From: Microbacterium pygmaeum
GTDB lineage: Bacteria > Actinomycetota > Actinomycetes > Actinomycetales > Microbacteriaceae
NCBI RefSeq assembly: GCF_900100885.1
Contig: NZ_LT629692.1
Location: forward strand, 434,001 to 498,000
DNA: 64,000 nucleotides
Reading direction: 5' to 3'
Shown: positions 1 to 8,930 of the stretch, in pieces
How the letters are laid out: every line of letters begins with the position of its first letter
Position numbering within the stretch: position 1 is the stretch's first letter
The notes under the pieces: generated by a model
The model's input: the letters and a program-made list of their open reading frames with translations, nothing else
Database searches by the model: none
Told to the model about the DNA's origin: nothing
Translations under genes and position numbers: made by a program

Positions 1-1
1 C

Positions 2-1420
2 ATCCTGCTCGCGAGCCTGTCGATCGTCTTCGTCGTCGTGGTCCTGACGCTGAATCCGATCGCGTCCTACGCCGCCAGCCCGGTGAGCATCCCGGTGCTG
101 GTCGCGCTGCTGGTCTGCCTCATCCCGACGACGATCGGGGCACTGCTGTCGGCGATCGGCATCGCCGGGATGGACCGGCTCGTGCAGCGCAACGTGCTCG
201 CGATGTCCGGCCGCGCGGTCGAGGCGGCGGGGGATGTCACCACGCTGCTCCTGGACAAGACCGGCACGATCACCTACGGCAACCGCCGCGCGACCGATTT
301 CGTCGCCATGCCCGGCGTCGGCGACGACGAACTGGCACTCGCAGCGGCGACCTCGTCCCTGTCCGACCCGACCCCCGAGGGCACGTCGGTGGTCGCCTTG
401 GCTGTTGCCCGCGGCATCCGCATCGCATCCCCCGAGGATGGCGTCGTGGTGCCGTTCACCGCGCAGACGCGCATGTCGGGGCTGGACGACGCCGACGGGA
501 CGCAGCTTCGGAAGGGCGCCGGGTCGGCCGTGCTGGCGTGGCTCGAGCAGAGCGGTGCGCCGGTTCCGGCATCCCTCCGCGCGCATCTCGACTCCGAGAC
601 CGACGCCATCGCGCAGTCCGGCGGAACGCCGCTGGTCGTCGCGACCCTCCGCCCGGCGACGGGGTCGGATTCGCCGACCGGTGCGGTGCTGGGCGTCATC
701 CACCTCAAGGACATCGTCAAGGACGGCCTGCGGGAGCGCTTCGCCGAACTGCGCAGCATGGGCATCCGGACGGTCATGATCACCGGAGACAACCCCCTCA
801 CCGCCAAGGCGATCGCCGCCGAGGCGGGCGTGGACGACTTCCTCGCCGAGGCGACGCCGGAGGACAAGCTGGCCCTGATCCGTCGCGAGCAGGAGGGCGG
901 GAACCTCGTCGCGATGACCGGCGACGGCACGAACGACGCCCCGGCACTCGCGCAGGCCGACGTCGGCGTCGCGATGAACACCGGCACCTCGGCGGCGAAG
1001 GAGGCCGGCAACATGGTCGACCTCGACTCGGATCCGACCAAGCTGATCGACATCGTGCGGATCGGCAAGCAGCTGCTGATCACCCGCGGAGCGCTGACGA
1101 CCTTCTCGCTGGCCAACGACATCGCGAAGTACTTCGCGATCATTCCGGCGATGTTCATGGGCGTCTTCCCGGGACTTGCCGCCCTGAACATCATGCAGCT
1201 GAGCTCACCGGCATCCGCCGTCACGAGCGCCATCATCTTCAATGCCCTCGTGATCATCGTGCTGATCCCGCTCGCCCTCCGCGGTGTGAAATACCGTCCG
1301 GCGAGCGCCTCGCGCATCCTCAGCCGCAACCTGCTGATCTACGGCCTCGGCGGCGTGATCGCCCCGTTCGTCGGCATCAAGCTCATCGACCTCGTCGTGA
1401 GCCTCCTCCCGGGCTTCTGA
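2..1420 (+). CDS. kdpB: K+-transporting P-type ATPase subunit B, C-terminal two thirds (5' end outside window)
   Basis: Catalytic subunit of the Kdp high-affinity K+ pump; it hydrolyses ATP in the membrane to drive K+ uptake through KdpA. The reading frame is open from base 2, so the start and first transmembrane helices lie upstream; 472 residues are visible. The P-type phosphorylation motif DKTGTITYGNR has its aspartate at 254-256, the hinge motif MTGDGTNDAPAL is near 915-950, and the C-terminal hydrophobic helices end at the TGA at 1418-1420. kdpC follows after 36 nt. No kdpA is visible and would be expected just upstream. Intact as far as seen. Confidence 0.96.
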   Translation: MLLASLSIVFVVVVLTLNPIASYAASPVSIPVLVALLVCLIPTTIGALLSAIGIAGMDRLVQRNVLAMSGRAVEAAGDVTTLLLDKTGTITYGNRRATDFVAMPGVGDDELALAAATSSLSDPTPEGTSVVALAVARGIRIASPEDGVVVPFTAQTRMSGLDDADGTQLRKGAGSAVLAWLEQSGAPVPASLRAHLDSETDAIAQSGGTPLVVATLRPATGSDSPTGAVLGVIHLKDIVKDGLRERFAELRSMGIRTVMITGDNPLTAKAIAAEAGVDDFLAEATPEDKLALIRREQEGGNLVAMTGDGTNDAPALAQADVGVAMNTGTSAAKEAGNMVDLDSDPTKLIDIVRIGKQLLITRGALTTFSLANDIAKYFAIIPAMFMGVFPGLAALNIMQLSSPASAVTSAIIFNALVIIVLIPLALRGVKYRPASASRILSRNLLIYGLGGVIAPFVGIKLIDLVVSLLPGF

Positions 1421-1456
1421 GCCCGGCATCCCACACCCTCTCGAAGGAGTCTCCCC

Positions 1457-2068
1457 ATGTCCACCACCCGCACCACGCTGCGCACCGCCGGCGTCGCACT
1501 GCGCGCCATGGTCCTGTTCACGCTCGTGCTCGGCATCGGCTACACCGCCGTCATCACCGGCATCGGTCAGCTCGCGCTGCCCTGGCAGGCCAACGGCTCC
1601 CCGGTCCAGGACGAGCGCGGCGACGCCGTCGGCTCCGCGCTGATCGGGCAGAGCTGGACGGATGCCGCGGGCGACCCGCTTCCGGAGTACTTCCAGTCGC
1701 GGCCGTCGGCCGCCGGCGACGGGTACGACGGCGGTGCGTCCAGCGGCAGCAACCTCGGACCCGAGAACGCCGACCTCGTCGCCGCGATCGGGGAGCGGCG
1801 GGCATCCACCGCCGCGTTCGAGGATGTCGCGATCTCCGATATCCCCGCCGACGCCGTCACCGCGTCGGCCTCGGGACTGGACCCGCACATCAGCCCCGCC
1901 TCCGCGCTCCTGCAGGCGGACCGGGTCGCCCGGACCCGGGGACTCGACGAGGCGACCGTGCGCGACCTCGTCGAGTCGCACATCCAGCCGCGCGACCTCG
2001 GCTTCCTGGGCGAGCCGCGCGTGAACGTCCTCGAGCTGAACCTCGCCCTCGACGCGCTGTCCCGCTGA
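1457..2068 (+). CDS. kdpC: K+-transporting ATPase subunit C
   Basis: Small single-span subunit that stabilises the KdpFABC complex. The 203-residue product is the usual family length. It has one N-terminal transmembrane helix (about residues 14-36), and the family signatures QSRPSA, SSGSNLGP and ASGLDPHISP are present in order. The ATG is preceded by a good ribosome binding site (AAGGAG, 1444-1449). It lies in the kdp operon directly after kdpB. Low extracellular K+ or turgor is the expected inducer through the adjacent kdpDE genes. Confidence 0.95.
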   Translation: MSTTRTTLRTAGVALRAMVLFTLVLGIGYTAVITGIGQLALPWQANGSPVQDERGDAVGSALIGQSWTDAAGDPLPEYFQSRPSAAGDGYDGGASSGSNLGPENADLVAAIGERRASTAAFEDVAISDIPADAVTASASGLDPHISPASALLQADRVARTRGLDEATVRDLVESHIQPRDLGFLGEPRVNVLELNLALDALSR

Positions 2069-2087
2069 GTCGTCGCAGTCGAGGTCG

Positions 2088-2093
2088 TAGGGT
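2088..2093 (+). promoter_or_regulatory. -10 box TAGGGT for leaderless kdpD
   Basis: TAGGGT ends 7 nt before the ATG at 2101, the same spacing seen at 14 other starts in this window. It suggests kdpD has its own promoter inside the kdp operon. It also favours ATG 2101 over the in-frame GTG at 2092, which falls inside the box. Confidence 0.5.
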
Positions 2094-2100
2094 GAAGCGC

Positions 2101-4596
2101 ATGAGACGGGGCCGCCTGCGGGTGCTGCTGGGCGCAGCCCCCGGCGTCGGGAAGACGTTCGAGATGCTCCAGGAGGGGCGACGGCTGCAGGAGGACGGCC
2201 GCGACGTGGCGGTGGCGGTCGTCGAGACCCACGGCCGAGCGGCGACCCAGGCGCAGCTCGCCGGGCTCGAGATCATCCCCCGGCGGCTGCTCGAGCACCG
2301 CGGAGTCGAGCTGGGCGAGATGGATCTCGAGGCCGTGCTCGCCCGGCATCCGTCCCTCGCCCTCGTCGACGAGCTCGCCCATACGAACGCGCCCGGCTCG
2401 CGCCACGACAAGCGGTGGCAGGACGTGGAGGCACTGCTGGATGCCGGCATCGACGTCGTCTCGACCCTGAACATCCAGCACATCGCGTCGCTGAACGACG
2501 TCGTCGAGAAGATCACCGGGGTTGCGCAGCGCGAGACGGTCCCCGACGCGGTGATCCGCTCGGCCGACCAGATCGAGGTCGTCGATCTCGCGCCGCAGTC
2601 GCTGCGCGATCGGCTCTCGGCCGGGTCGGTGTATCCCGCGGAGCGCATCGACGCCGCCCTCTCGAACTACTTCCGCCTCGGCAACCTCACTGCGCTGCGC
2701 GAACTCGCCCTCCTGTGGCTGGCCGACGAGGTGGACACCGCGCTGAAGAGCTACCGCGCCGAGCACGGCATCGACGGCACGTGGAACGCGCGCGAGCGGA
2801 TCGTGATCGCCCTCACCGGTGGTCCGGAGGGTGAGACGCTGATCCGGCGCGGCGCACGGATCGCCGCGCGCGCCGCCGGCGGCGAGCTGCTGGCCGTCCA
2901 CATCTCCAGCCAGGACGGCCTGCGCACCGAGGCGCCGGGCGCCCTGGCGGCGCAGCGCGCGCTCGTCGAATCGCTCGGCGGCACCTACCACCAGGTGGTG
3001 GGCGACGATGTGCCGCGCACCCTCGTCGACTTCGCGCGATCGGTGAACGCGAGCCAGCTCGTGATCGGGGTGAGTCGTCGCGGGCGGCTCGCCGCAGCGC
3101 TGAGCGGACCGGGCATCGGCGCCACGGTCATCCGCGAGTCGGGCGACATCGACGTCCACATGGTCACCCACGCGGCGGCGGGCGGGCGGTTCGCCCTGCC
3201 CCGCTTGACCGGCGGGGCACTGAGCATCCAGCGCCGCATCCTCGGCTTCGCCGTCGCGCTGGTCGGCGGGCCGCTCCTGTCGTGGCTGCTCGTGCTCGTC
3301 AGCAGAGACGACACGATCACCGCCGACGTCCTGGCCTACCAGCTGCTGGTGGTCATCGTCGCCCTGATCGGCGGCATCTGGCCGGCCCTGTTCGCCGCGG
3401 TGCTGTCGGGCATCACACTGGATTTCCTCTTCGTCGATCCCCTGTACACGGTGACGATCTCCGATCCCGCGCACGCCCTCGCGCTCGTGCTCTACGTCGT
3501 GATCGCGATCCTCGTCAGCTGGATCGTCGACCAGGCCGCCCGCCGTACGCGCATCGCCCGTCGGGCGGCGGCGGAGTCCGAGCTGCTGGCCACCGTCTCG
3601 GGCAGCGTCCTGCGCGGCGAGAGCGCGGTGCCCGCGCTGATCAGCCGCACCCGCGAGGCCTTCGCCCTGGCCGGCGTGCGCCTCCTGGATGCCGACGGCG
3701 AGGTGCTCGCCACCGACGGCGAGCCCGTCGCCGACGGACGCGCCACACGGGTGGCGATCGGCGATCGCGCCGTCCTCGAACTGCACGGCGGGGAGCTGGA
3801 TGCCTCCGAACGCCGCCTCCTGGATGTCATCGTCGCCCAACTGGGCGCGACGCTCGAGCGCACCGATCTGACCGAGACGGCGCGCTCGGCGGGTGTGCTC
3901 GCCGAGACCGATCAGGTGCGCTCGGCGCTGCTGTCCGCCGTCAGCCACGACCTGCGCCGACCGCTCGCGGCGGCGGTCGCCGCCGTCGGGGGGCTGCGGG
4001 CCGCCGGCGGTGCGCTCTCGGACGCCGACCGCGCCGAGCTGCTGGCCACCGCCGACGAGAGCCTCGCCACGCTGTCGAGTCTCGTGACCGACCTCCTGGA
4101 CGTCAGCCGCGTCCAGGCCGGGGTGCTGGCCGTCTCGCTGCGGCCCGTCGACGCCGCCGACGTGATCCTGGCGGCGCTGGACGAGCTCGGCCTCGGCCCT
4201 GATGAGATCGACCTCGCCCTCGACCCCGATCTGCCGCCCCTCTCCGCCGACGCCGTGCTGCTGCAGCGCGTCCTGGTCAACGTGCTCGCCAATGCGCACC
4301 GCCACGCCCCGGAATCCTCGCGCGTGCGCGTCACCACCAGCCGCCTGGCCGGCACCGCCGAGCTGCGCGTCATCGACCACGGGGTCGGTGTGCCCGCCGA
4401 GCGCCAAGGCGACATCTTCGCTCCGTTCCAACGCCTCGGCGACACCGACAACACGATCGGCCTCGGCCTCGGCCTCGCGCTCTCGAAGGGCTTCACCGAA
4501 GGGATGGGCGGTACGCTCACGCCCGAGGACACACCCGGAGGAGGCCTGACGATGGTGATCGCCCTTCCGGTCGCGCCCACCCGGACTCCCGCATGA
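2101..4596 (+). CDS. kdpD: Sensor histidine kinase KdpD
   Basis: Membrane sensor kinase for K+ limitation that phosphorylates KdpE. Domains in order: N-terminal KdpD domain with Walker A GAAPGVGKT (residues 11-19), a universal-stress-like domain (about 245-360), a DUF4118 block of four transmembrane helices (about 375-490), a GAF-like region, a HisKA domain with SHDLRRPL (His616), and a HATPase domain ending with the GLGLGLALSKG motif. The product is 831 residues from ATG 2101; an in-frame GTG at 2092 would add three. The stop overlaps the kdpE start by 4 nt (ATGA), so translation is coupled. Confidence 0.95.
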   Translation: MRRGRLRVLLGAAPGVGKTFEMLQEGRRLQEDGRDVAVAVVETHGRAATQAQLAGLEIIPRRLLEHRGVELGEMDLEAVLARHPSLALVDELAHTNAPGSRHDKRWQDVEALLDAGIDVVSTLNIQHIASLNDVVEKITGVAQRETVPDAVIRSADQIEVVDLAPQSLRDRLSAGSVYPAERIDAALSNYFRLGNLTALRELALLWLADEVDTALKSYRAEHGIDGTWNARERIVIALTGGPEGETLIRRGARIAARAAGGELLAVHISSQDGLRTEAPGALAAQRALVESLGGTYHQVVGDDVPRTLVDFARSVNASQLVIGVSRRGRLAAALSGPGIGATVIRESGDIDVHMVTHAAAGGRFALPRLTGGALSIQRRILGFAVALVGGPLLSWLLVLVSRDDTITADVLAYQLLVVIVALIGGIWPALFAAVLSGITLDFLFVDPLYTVTISDPAHALALVLYVVIAILVSWIVDQAARRTRIARRAAAESELLATVSGSVLRGESAVPALISRTREAFALAGVRLLDADGEVLATDGEPVADGRATRVAIGDRAVLELHGGELDASERRLLDVIVAQLGATLERTDLTETARSAGVLAETDQVRSALLSAVSHDLRRPLAAAVAAVGGLRAAGGALSDADRAELLATADESLATLSSLVTDLLDVSRVQAGVLAVSLRPVDAADVILAALDELGLGPDEIDLALDPDLPPLSADAVLLQRVLVNVLANAHRHAPESSRVRVTTSRLAGTAELRVIDHGVGVPAERQGDIFAPFQRLGDTDNTIGLGLGLALSKGFTEGMGGTLTPEDTPGGGLTMVIALPVAPTRTPA

Positions 4597-5267
4597 AGGT
4601 GCTGATCGCGGACGACGACCCGCAGCTGGTCCGCGCCCTGCGCATCACGCTGGCCGCGCACGGTTACGACGTGGTCGCCGCGCCCGACGGCGCCGCCGCG
4701 ATCACGCTGGCCGCGAAGGAGCATCCGGACATCGTGCTGCTCGACCTGGGCATGCCGCACCTGGACGGCATCCAGGTCATCCACGCTCTTCGCGGCTGGA
4801 CGAGCGCGCCGATCCTCGTCGTGTCGGGCCGCACCGGCTCGGCCGACAAGGTGGACGCGCTGGATGCCGGGGCCGACGACTACGTCACCAAGCCGTTCCA
4901 GATCGACGAGCTGCTGGCGCGGCTGCGCGCGCTGTCCCGGCGATCCGGAGCGTCCGTCGGCGACGCCTCGGTCACGTTCGGCGACATCGCGATCGACCTG
5001 TCGGCCAAGTCGGTCACCCGTGCGGGTGAGCGCGTGCACCTGACCCCGACCGAGTGGCGGATGCTGGAGTTTCTGGCGCGAAACCCAGGCGCCCTGGTCA
5101 CCCGGCAGTCACTCCTCAAGGAGATCTGGGCGAGCGAGCAGGTGAGCGATTCGGGCTACCTGCGGCTGTACATGTCGCAGCTGCGCAAGAAGCTCGAGGT
5201 CGACCCTGCGAACCCGCGCCATCTGCTGACCGAGTCGGGCATGGGGTACCGGCTCGTCCTGGACTGA
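4593..5267 (+). CDS. kdpE: Response regulator KdpE (OmpR family)
   Basis: Cytoplasmic transcription factor that activates kdp transcription when phosphorylated by KdpD. It has an N-terminal receiver domain with acidic pocket DDD (residues 7-9) and phospho-acceptor Asp51 in LLDLGMPHLDG, then the conserved Lys of VTKPF. The C-terminal OmpR-type winged helix contains LTPTEWRMLEFL and ends GMGYRLVLD. At 224 residues it is the usual length. The start overlaps the kdpD stop (ATGA at 4593-4596). It converges with the TetR gene that ends at 5281, 13 nt away, with no obvious hairpin between them. Confidence 0.95.
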   Translation: MKVLIADDDPQLVRALRITLAAHGYDVVAAPDGAAAITLAAKEHPDIVLLDLGMPHLDGIQVIHALRGWTSAPILVVSGRTGSADKVDALDAGADDYVTKPFQIDELLARLRALSRRSGASVGDASVTFGDIAIDLSAKSVTRAGERVHLTPTEWRMLEFLARNPGALVTRQSLLKEIWASEQVSDSGYLRLYMSQLRKKLEVDPANPRHLLTESGMGYRLVLD

Positions 5268-5280
5268 CCCGCTCGACGCG

Positions 5281-5880
5281 CTAGGAGCTGCCGGCCTCGA
5301 CGCGATCGCGGAGCGGGTCGAGGATCGCCTCGGCCGCCCAGCCCGCGGCATCCATCGCGTCGCGACGGTCCATGCCGAGCTCCCGGGTCAGCGAGACCCA
5401 CATCGACGCCGAATCCACATGCGACAGGGCGGCCACGATCGAGCGCCGCTCCTGCTCCTCGGCCGACGGGACCTGCTCGCGCAGGAGCGTCTCGAGCGCG
5501 TCGCGTCGGGGCGACGGCGCAGCGCCCGCAACACCCCGCATCGTCGTCTCGGCCACCACGAATGCGAGTTCGGGGCGCTGCGCGTATCGGTCCATCGCCT
5601 CGCGCACCGCGAGCGGCACGTCGAAGATCGAGCGCGACGGCGTGCGGGCGAAGATCGTGCGCTCCGACCAGGCCGCGGTCGCCAGGAGCAGGTCGACGCG
5701 TGTGCCGTAACTGCGGAAGACCGTGCGCTCGCCCACGCCGGCGCGACGGGCGATGAGCCGGAACGAGACGTCGTCAGTGCCCAGCTCCTCGATCAGCGCG
5801 ACGTAGGCGGCGACGACGGCCTCCTGCGTACGGTTCAGCGCGCCGTCTTCGACCGGGTCGGCGGCAGAGGCATCCGTCAT
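5281..5880 (-). CDS. TetR-family transcriptional regulator (second of a tandem pair)
   Basis: Predicted repressor of 199 residues. The N-terminal helix-turn-helix covers about residues 20-65 (FRLIARRAGVGERTVFRSYG). The C-terminal ligand domain is diverged and gives no effector prediction. The start overlaps the stop of the upstream TetR gene (ATGA at 5877-5880), so the two are translationally coupled. They are the last genes of a minus-strand run that begins with urtA at 13.1 kb. The DNA-binding helices resemble those of the neighbouring TetR (GVGERTVFRSY against GVSERTVYRQY), which suggests an old duplication. The target is unknown. Confidence 0.85.
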   Translation of the reverse strand: MTDASAADPVEDGALNRTQEAVVAAYVALIEELGTDDVSFRLIARRAGVGERTVFRSYGTRVDLLLATAAWSERTIFARTPSRSIFDVPLAVREAMDRYAQRPELAFVVAETTMRGVAGAAPSPRRDALETLLREQVPSAEEQERRSIVAALSHVDSASMWVSLTRELGMDRRDAMDAAGWAAEAILDPLRDRVEAGSS

Positions 5881-6449
5881 GCCCGCATGTCCAGCCGGGT
5901 CGGACCGACACCGGCGACGGCGGAGCGGACCGTGCGGTCGAAGACGTCGGCGGTCTCGGACGCGTCCAGATCGAACGAGCTGCGCATCCGGGCCCAGAAC
6001 TGCGCAGATGAGAACGCCAGGAGCGTGGCGGTGAGCCTGCGCAGGTCGCGGCCGTTCAGCGTGGGCGCCTCGGTGGCGAGCATCGCCTCGATCGCCCGCG
6101 TGACGAAGCCGGGTTCGCTCTCGACCGTCGGTGAGACCGTCGCCGCCCGCGCGCAGACGAAGGCCGATGCCGGGGACGCGTCGAACTGCGAGAACCGGCG
6201 GCGCACGGCGGCGGAGAACTGGGGCATGGTGACGAAGGGATCCAGCGGGAACTCGCGCTCTTCAGTCCACCGGGCCAGCGACTCCAGCAGATGCGACCTG
6301 GTCGGGTACTGCCGGTAGACGGTGCGCTCGGAGACGCCAACGGCCAGTCCCAGCGCGCGGTACGTGATGTCGTCGAACGGGGTCTGGCGGAGCAGCTCGG
6401 CGGCGGCGGCGAGGATCGCCGTGGGCGTGTCCGCCGCTTCGTCCATCAC
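5877..6449 (-). CDS. TetR-family transcriptional regulator (first of a tandem pair)
   Basis: Predicted repressor of 190 residues. The helix-turn-helix lies in about residues 25-50 (YRALGLAVGVSERTVYRQYP); the rest is an alpha-helical ligand domain. The GTG at 6449 overlaps the stop of the NCS1 permease gene (GTGA at 6446-6449); an ATG one codon later is also possible. Coupling to the permease suggests that it senses the permease substrate or controls this transport block. This is inference from position; no operator was identified. Confidence 0.85.
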   Translation of the reverse strand: MMDEAADTPTAILAAAAELLRQTPFDDITYRALGLAVGVSERTVYRQYPTRSHLLESLARWTEEREFPLDPFVTMPQFSAAVRRRFSQFDASPASAFVCARAATVSPTVESEPGFVTRAIEAMLATEAPTLNGRDLRRLTATLLAFSSAQFWARMRSSFDLDASETADVFDRTVRSAVAGVGPTRLDMRA

Positions 6450-8155
6450 GTCCTGCTCTCCTGCGCTCCGCGTCGTGGGCCTGTGTCGCGCCGCGCCGGC
6501 TCTGCACCCGGTCCGCGGGGCGGATCGGGTGGGAGGACGTAGCGGTCCGAGTCATCCAGCGCGAGCGCCAAAGACGATACGAACTGCACTTCCCCCATCG
6601 GCCCGCGTTCAGCCGAGGCCAGCATATCCGGCCGCTCGAAGGTGTACCCCGTGACGTGGCATCGCAGTCGCTCTCCGGACGGGTTCCCGTCGGAATCCAG
6701 CAGCGGCGAGTCGATCCCGTCCCGCCGGCGGCGCAGATAGAAGCGGCCGCGGGTGGCCAACGCCATCAGCGGCGTCACGACGACGGCGACGCAGATCGCG
6801 ATCAGCACGGAGAACGGGCGCAGGTCCTCACCGAAGGCTCCGCCGAACGCCGCCAGCGAGAGCGCGGAAGCGAGCACCACCGACACCAGACCGACCGGAT
6901 TCCAGTCGTAAAGCATCCCGCGGCGGAATTCCGGGTAGCGGGGCGAGATCCGCAGCACGTACTTGTTGATCGCGATGTCGGCCGAGATGGTCACCAGCCA
7001 CGCCATCACGACATTCGCGTAGAGGCTGAGCACGATGTTGATGAGGCTGAACACGTCCAGCAGCATCAGCGAGAGCGCGATGGCGAGGTTGAAGTACATG
7101 AAGACGGATCGGCCGGGGTAGGTCCTGGTGATGCGGGTGTAGACGTTGGACCACGCGAGCGAGCCGGAGTAGGCGTTGGTGACGTTGATCTTGACCTGGG
7201 CGACCAGGATCAGCACGAGCGCGAGCGCGACCGCGAGCCACTCCGGCATCAGTGAGGTGTACAGGGTGATGAACTGCCACACCGGTTCGGTGGCGTGGCC
7301 GCCCAAGCCCGCCCCCACTTTCGCGATCACGTAGACGGCGAGGAAGAGGCCGATCACCTGCTTGATGCCGCTGAAGAGCACCCAGCCTGGTCCGGCGAAC
7401 ACCAGCGACGTCCACCACGACCTCGTGTTCGACCGCGTCCGGGGCGGCATCGCCCGGATGTAGTCGATCTGCTCGGCCAACTGCGGCGTCAGCGCGAAGC
7501 AGACTGCGGCGCTGGAGACGATCGCGCCGAACCTCACCTCGCCGTCGGCGTTGCCGGGGAACGAGACGAAGGCCTGCACCGCGGCCGGATCGGATGCGAT
7601 CACCCACAGGAGTGGCAGGAGGGCGAGGGCCAGCCACAGCGGGGTCGTCCAGAACTGCAGTCTTTCCAGCGCCCGCAGGCCGTACCGCACGATGGGGATC
7701 ACCACGACGGTGGAGATGATGTAGCCGATCGGCAGCGGGATGCCGACCGCGACGTGCAGCCCCTGCGCCATGATCGCGCCCTCGAGCGCGAAGAAGATGC
7801 AGGTGAACACCGCGAAGATCACCGTCGTGATCGCGGAGCCGTGATAGCCGAAGCCGGAGCCGCGCGCGATCAGGTCGAGATCCAGGTTGTAGCGGGCCGC
7901 GTAGTACGCGATCGGGTAGCCGACGAGGAAGATCGTCACCGAGGCGAGCAGGATGCCCAGCACGGCGTTGGTCGTGCCGTGCTCCAGGCCGATGCTCGCC
8001 CCGATGGAGAAGTCGGCGAGGAAGGCGATCGACCCGAGCGCGGTCACGCCGACGGACGCAGCACTCCAACGCCGGAAGCTGCGCGGAACGTAGCGGAAGG
8101 CATAGTCTTCGAGGCTGTCCTCCGCAGCCGCACGCGCCCCATCCGCTCTCGCCAC
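6446..8155 (-). CDS. NCS1-family cytosine/purine/allantoin-type permease
   Basis: Integral membrane symporter of about 569 residues with roughly 12 hydrophobic helices and a long hydrophilic C-terminal tail. The N-terminal stretch EDYAFRYVPRSFRRWS and the first helix resemble the cytosine/purine permease family (codB/PucI type), which imports nucleobases, allantoin or hydantoins with cations. The start is uncertain: GTG 8155 has a GGGAGG box about 11 nt upstream, while GTG 8167 overlaps that box. It lies between the urea transporter operon and two coupled TetR genes, so a purine-breakdown substrate feeding urea is a plausible inference. The substrate cannot be read from sequence. Confidence 0.8.
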   Translation of the reverse strand: MARADGARAAAEDSLEDYAFRYVPRSFRRWSAASVGVTALGSIAFLADFSIGASIGLEHGTTNAVLGILLASVTIFLVGYPIAYYAARYNLDLDLIARGSGFGYHGSAITTVIFAVFTCIFFALEGAIMAQGLHVAVGIPLPIGYIISTVVVIPIVRYGLRALERLQFWTTPLWLALALLPLLWVIASDPAAVQAFVSFPGNADGEVRFGAIVSSAAVCFALTPQLAEQIDYIRAMPPRTRSNTRSWWTSLVFAGPGWVLFSGIKQVIGLFLAVYVIAKVGAGLGGHATEPVWQFITLYTSLMPEWLAVALALVLILVAQVKINVTNAYSGSLAWSNVYTRITRTYPGRSVFMYFNLAIALSLMLLDVFSLINIVLSLYANVVMAWLVTISADIAINKYVLRISPRYPEFRRGMLYDWNPVGLVSVVLASALSLAAFGGAFGEDLRPFSVLIAICVAVVVTPLMALATRGRFYLRRRRDGIDSPLLDSDGNPSGERLRCHVTGYTFERPDMLASAERGPMGEVQFVSSLALALDDSDRYVLPPDPPRGPGAEPARRDTGPRRGAQESRT

Positions 8156-8242
8156 CCTCGCCAGCACCTCCCGTGTGCCGACAGTCTGACGTCTCGGTGT
8201 TTCGGCCGCGTTGCGGGCAGCCCCGCGTGGTTCCTCTCGAGC

Positions 8243-8929
8243 TCAGATCGCCATCGCCGCGCGGACGCCTTCGGCGGCGGATGCCCCGCCCTCCCCGGTG
8301 CTGGAGGCGAACCCGCTCGCCAGCACGAGGTACTTGTCCGCCGCCTCCAGGGCGAACCCGATGTGCTGCTCGACGAGGAGCACCGAAAGCCCCTCGGCGG
8401 CCAGCTGCATGATGGTCTGCTCGATCTCGGCGACGATCGTCGGCTGGATGCCTTCGGTCGGCTCGTCGAGGATGAGCAGCTTCGGCTCCGTGATCAGGGC
8501 ACGGGCGATGGCCAGCTGCTGGCGCTGACCGCCGGAGAGGAGTCCGGCCTTGCGGGTCGCGAACTTCTCCAGGGCGGGGAATCGCGCCAGCTGCTCGCCG
8601 ATGAGGGCCTTGCCGCGCTTGCGACCGTCGGCCACCAGCTGCAGGTTCTCCATCGTCGTCAGCTGCGGGAAGGACTGCTGACCCTGCGGCACATACGCCA
8701 TGCCGCGGGCGACGCGCTTGTTCGGAGCCAGGGACGTGACATCGGCCCCGTCGAAGATCACCTGCCCGCTGCGCGGCTTGATCAGCCCGATCGCGACCCG
8801 CAGCAGCGTGGACTTCCCGGCACCGTTGTGGCCGAGCACGGCGACCACGTTGTCCGACCGCGGCAGGGTCACGCCGTGCAGGACGAGCGTGCGTCCATAG
8901 CCGGCCTCGATTTCGTTCAGTTCGAGCAT
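8243..8929 (-). CDS. urtE: Urea ABC transporter ATP-binding protein UrtE
   Basis: One of two ATPases driving urea import. The 228-residue product has Walker A GHNGAGKS, signature LSGGQRQQLAIARAL and Walker B LLILDEPTEGIQP, followed by the H-loop EQHIG; this is the short LivF-like architecture of UrtE. ATG 8929 begins 1 nt after the urtD stop. It is the last gene of the urtABCDE block; an 87-nt gap separates it from the NCS1 permease. The urea assignment rests on the SBP-B-C-D-E order and on the divergent urease operon. A branched-chain amino acid transporter is the main alternative. Confidence 0.9.
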   Translation of the reverse strand: MLELNEIEAGYGRTLVLHGVTLPRSDNVVAVLGHNGAGKSTLLRVAIGLIKPRSGQVIFDGADVTSLAPNKRVARGMAYVPQGQQSFPQLTTMENLQLVADGRKRGKALIGEQLARFPALEKFATRKAGLLSGGQRQQLAIARALITEPKLLILDEPTEGIQPTIVAEIEQTIMQLAAEGLSVLLVEQHIGFALEAADKYLVLASGFASSTGEGGASAAEGVRAAMAI

Positions 8930-8930
8930 C

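Noticed and set aside
1567..4431. A 954-codon open frame on the minus strand opposite kdpC-kdpD
   Set aside because: High-GC shadow of kdpC/kdpD: low-complexity Gly/Arg/Asp/His-rich translation without domains, opposite genes with full family motifs.
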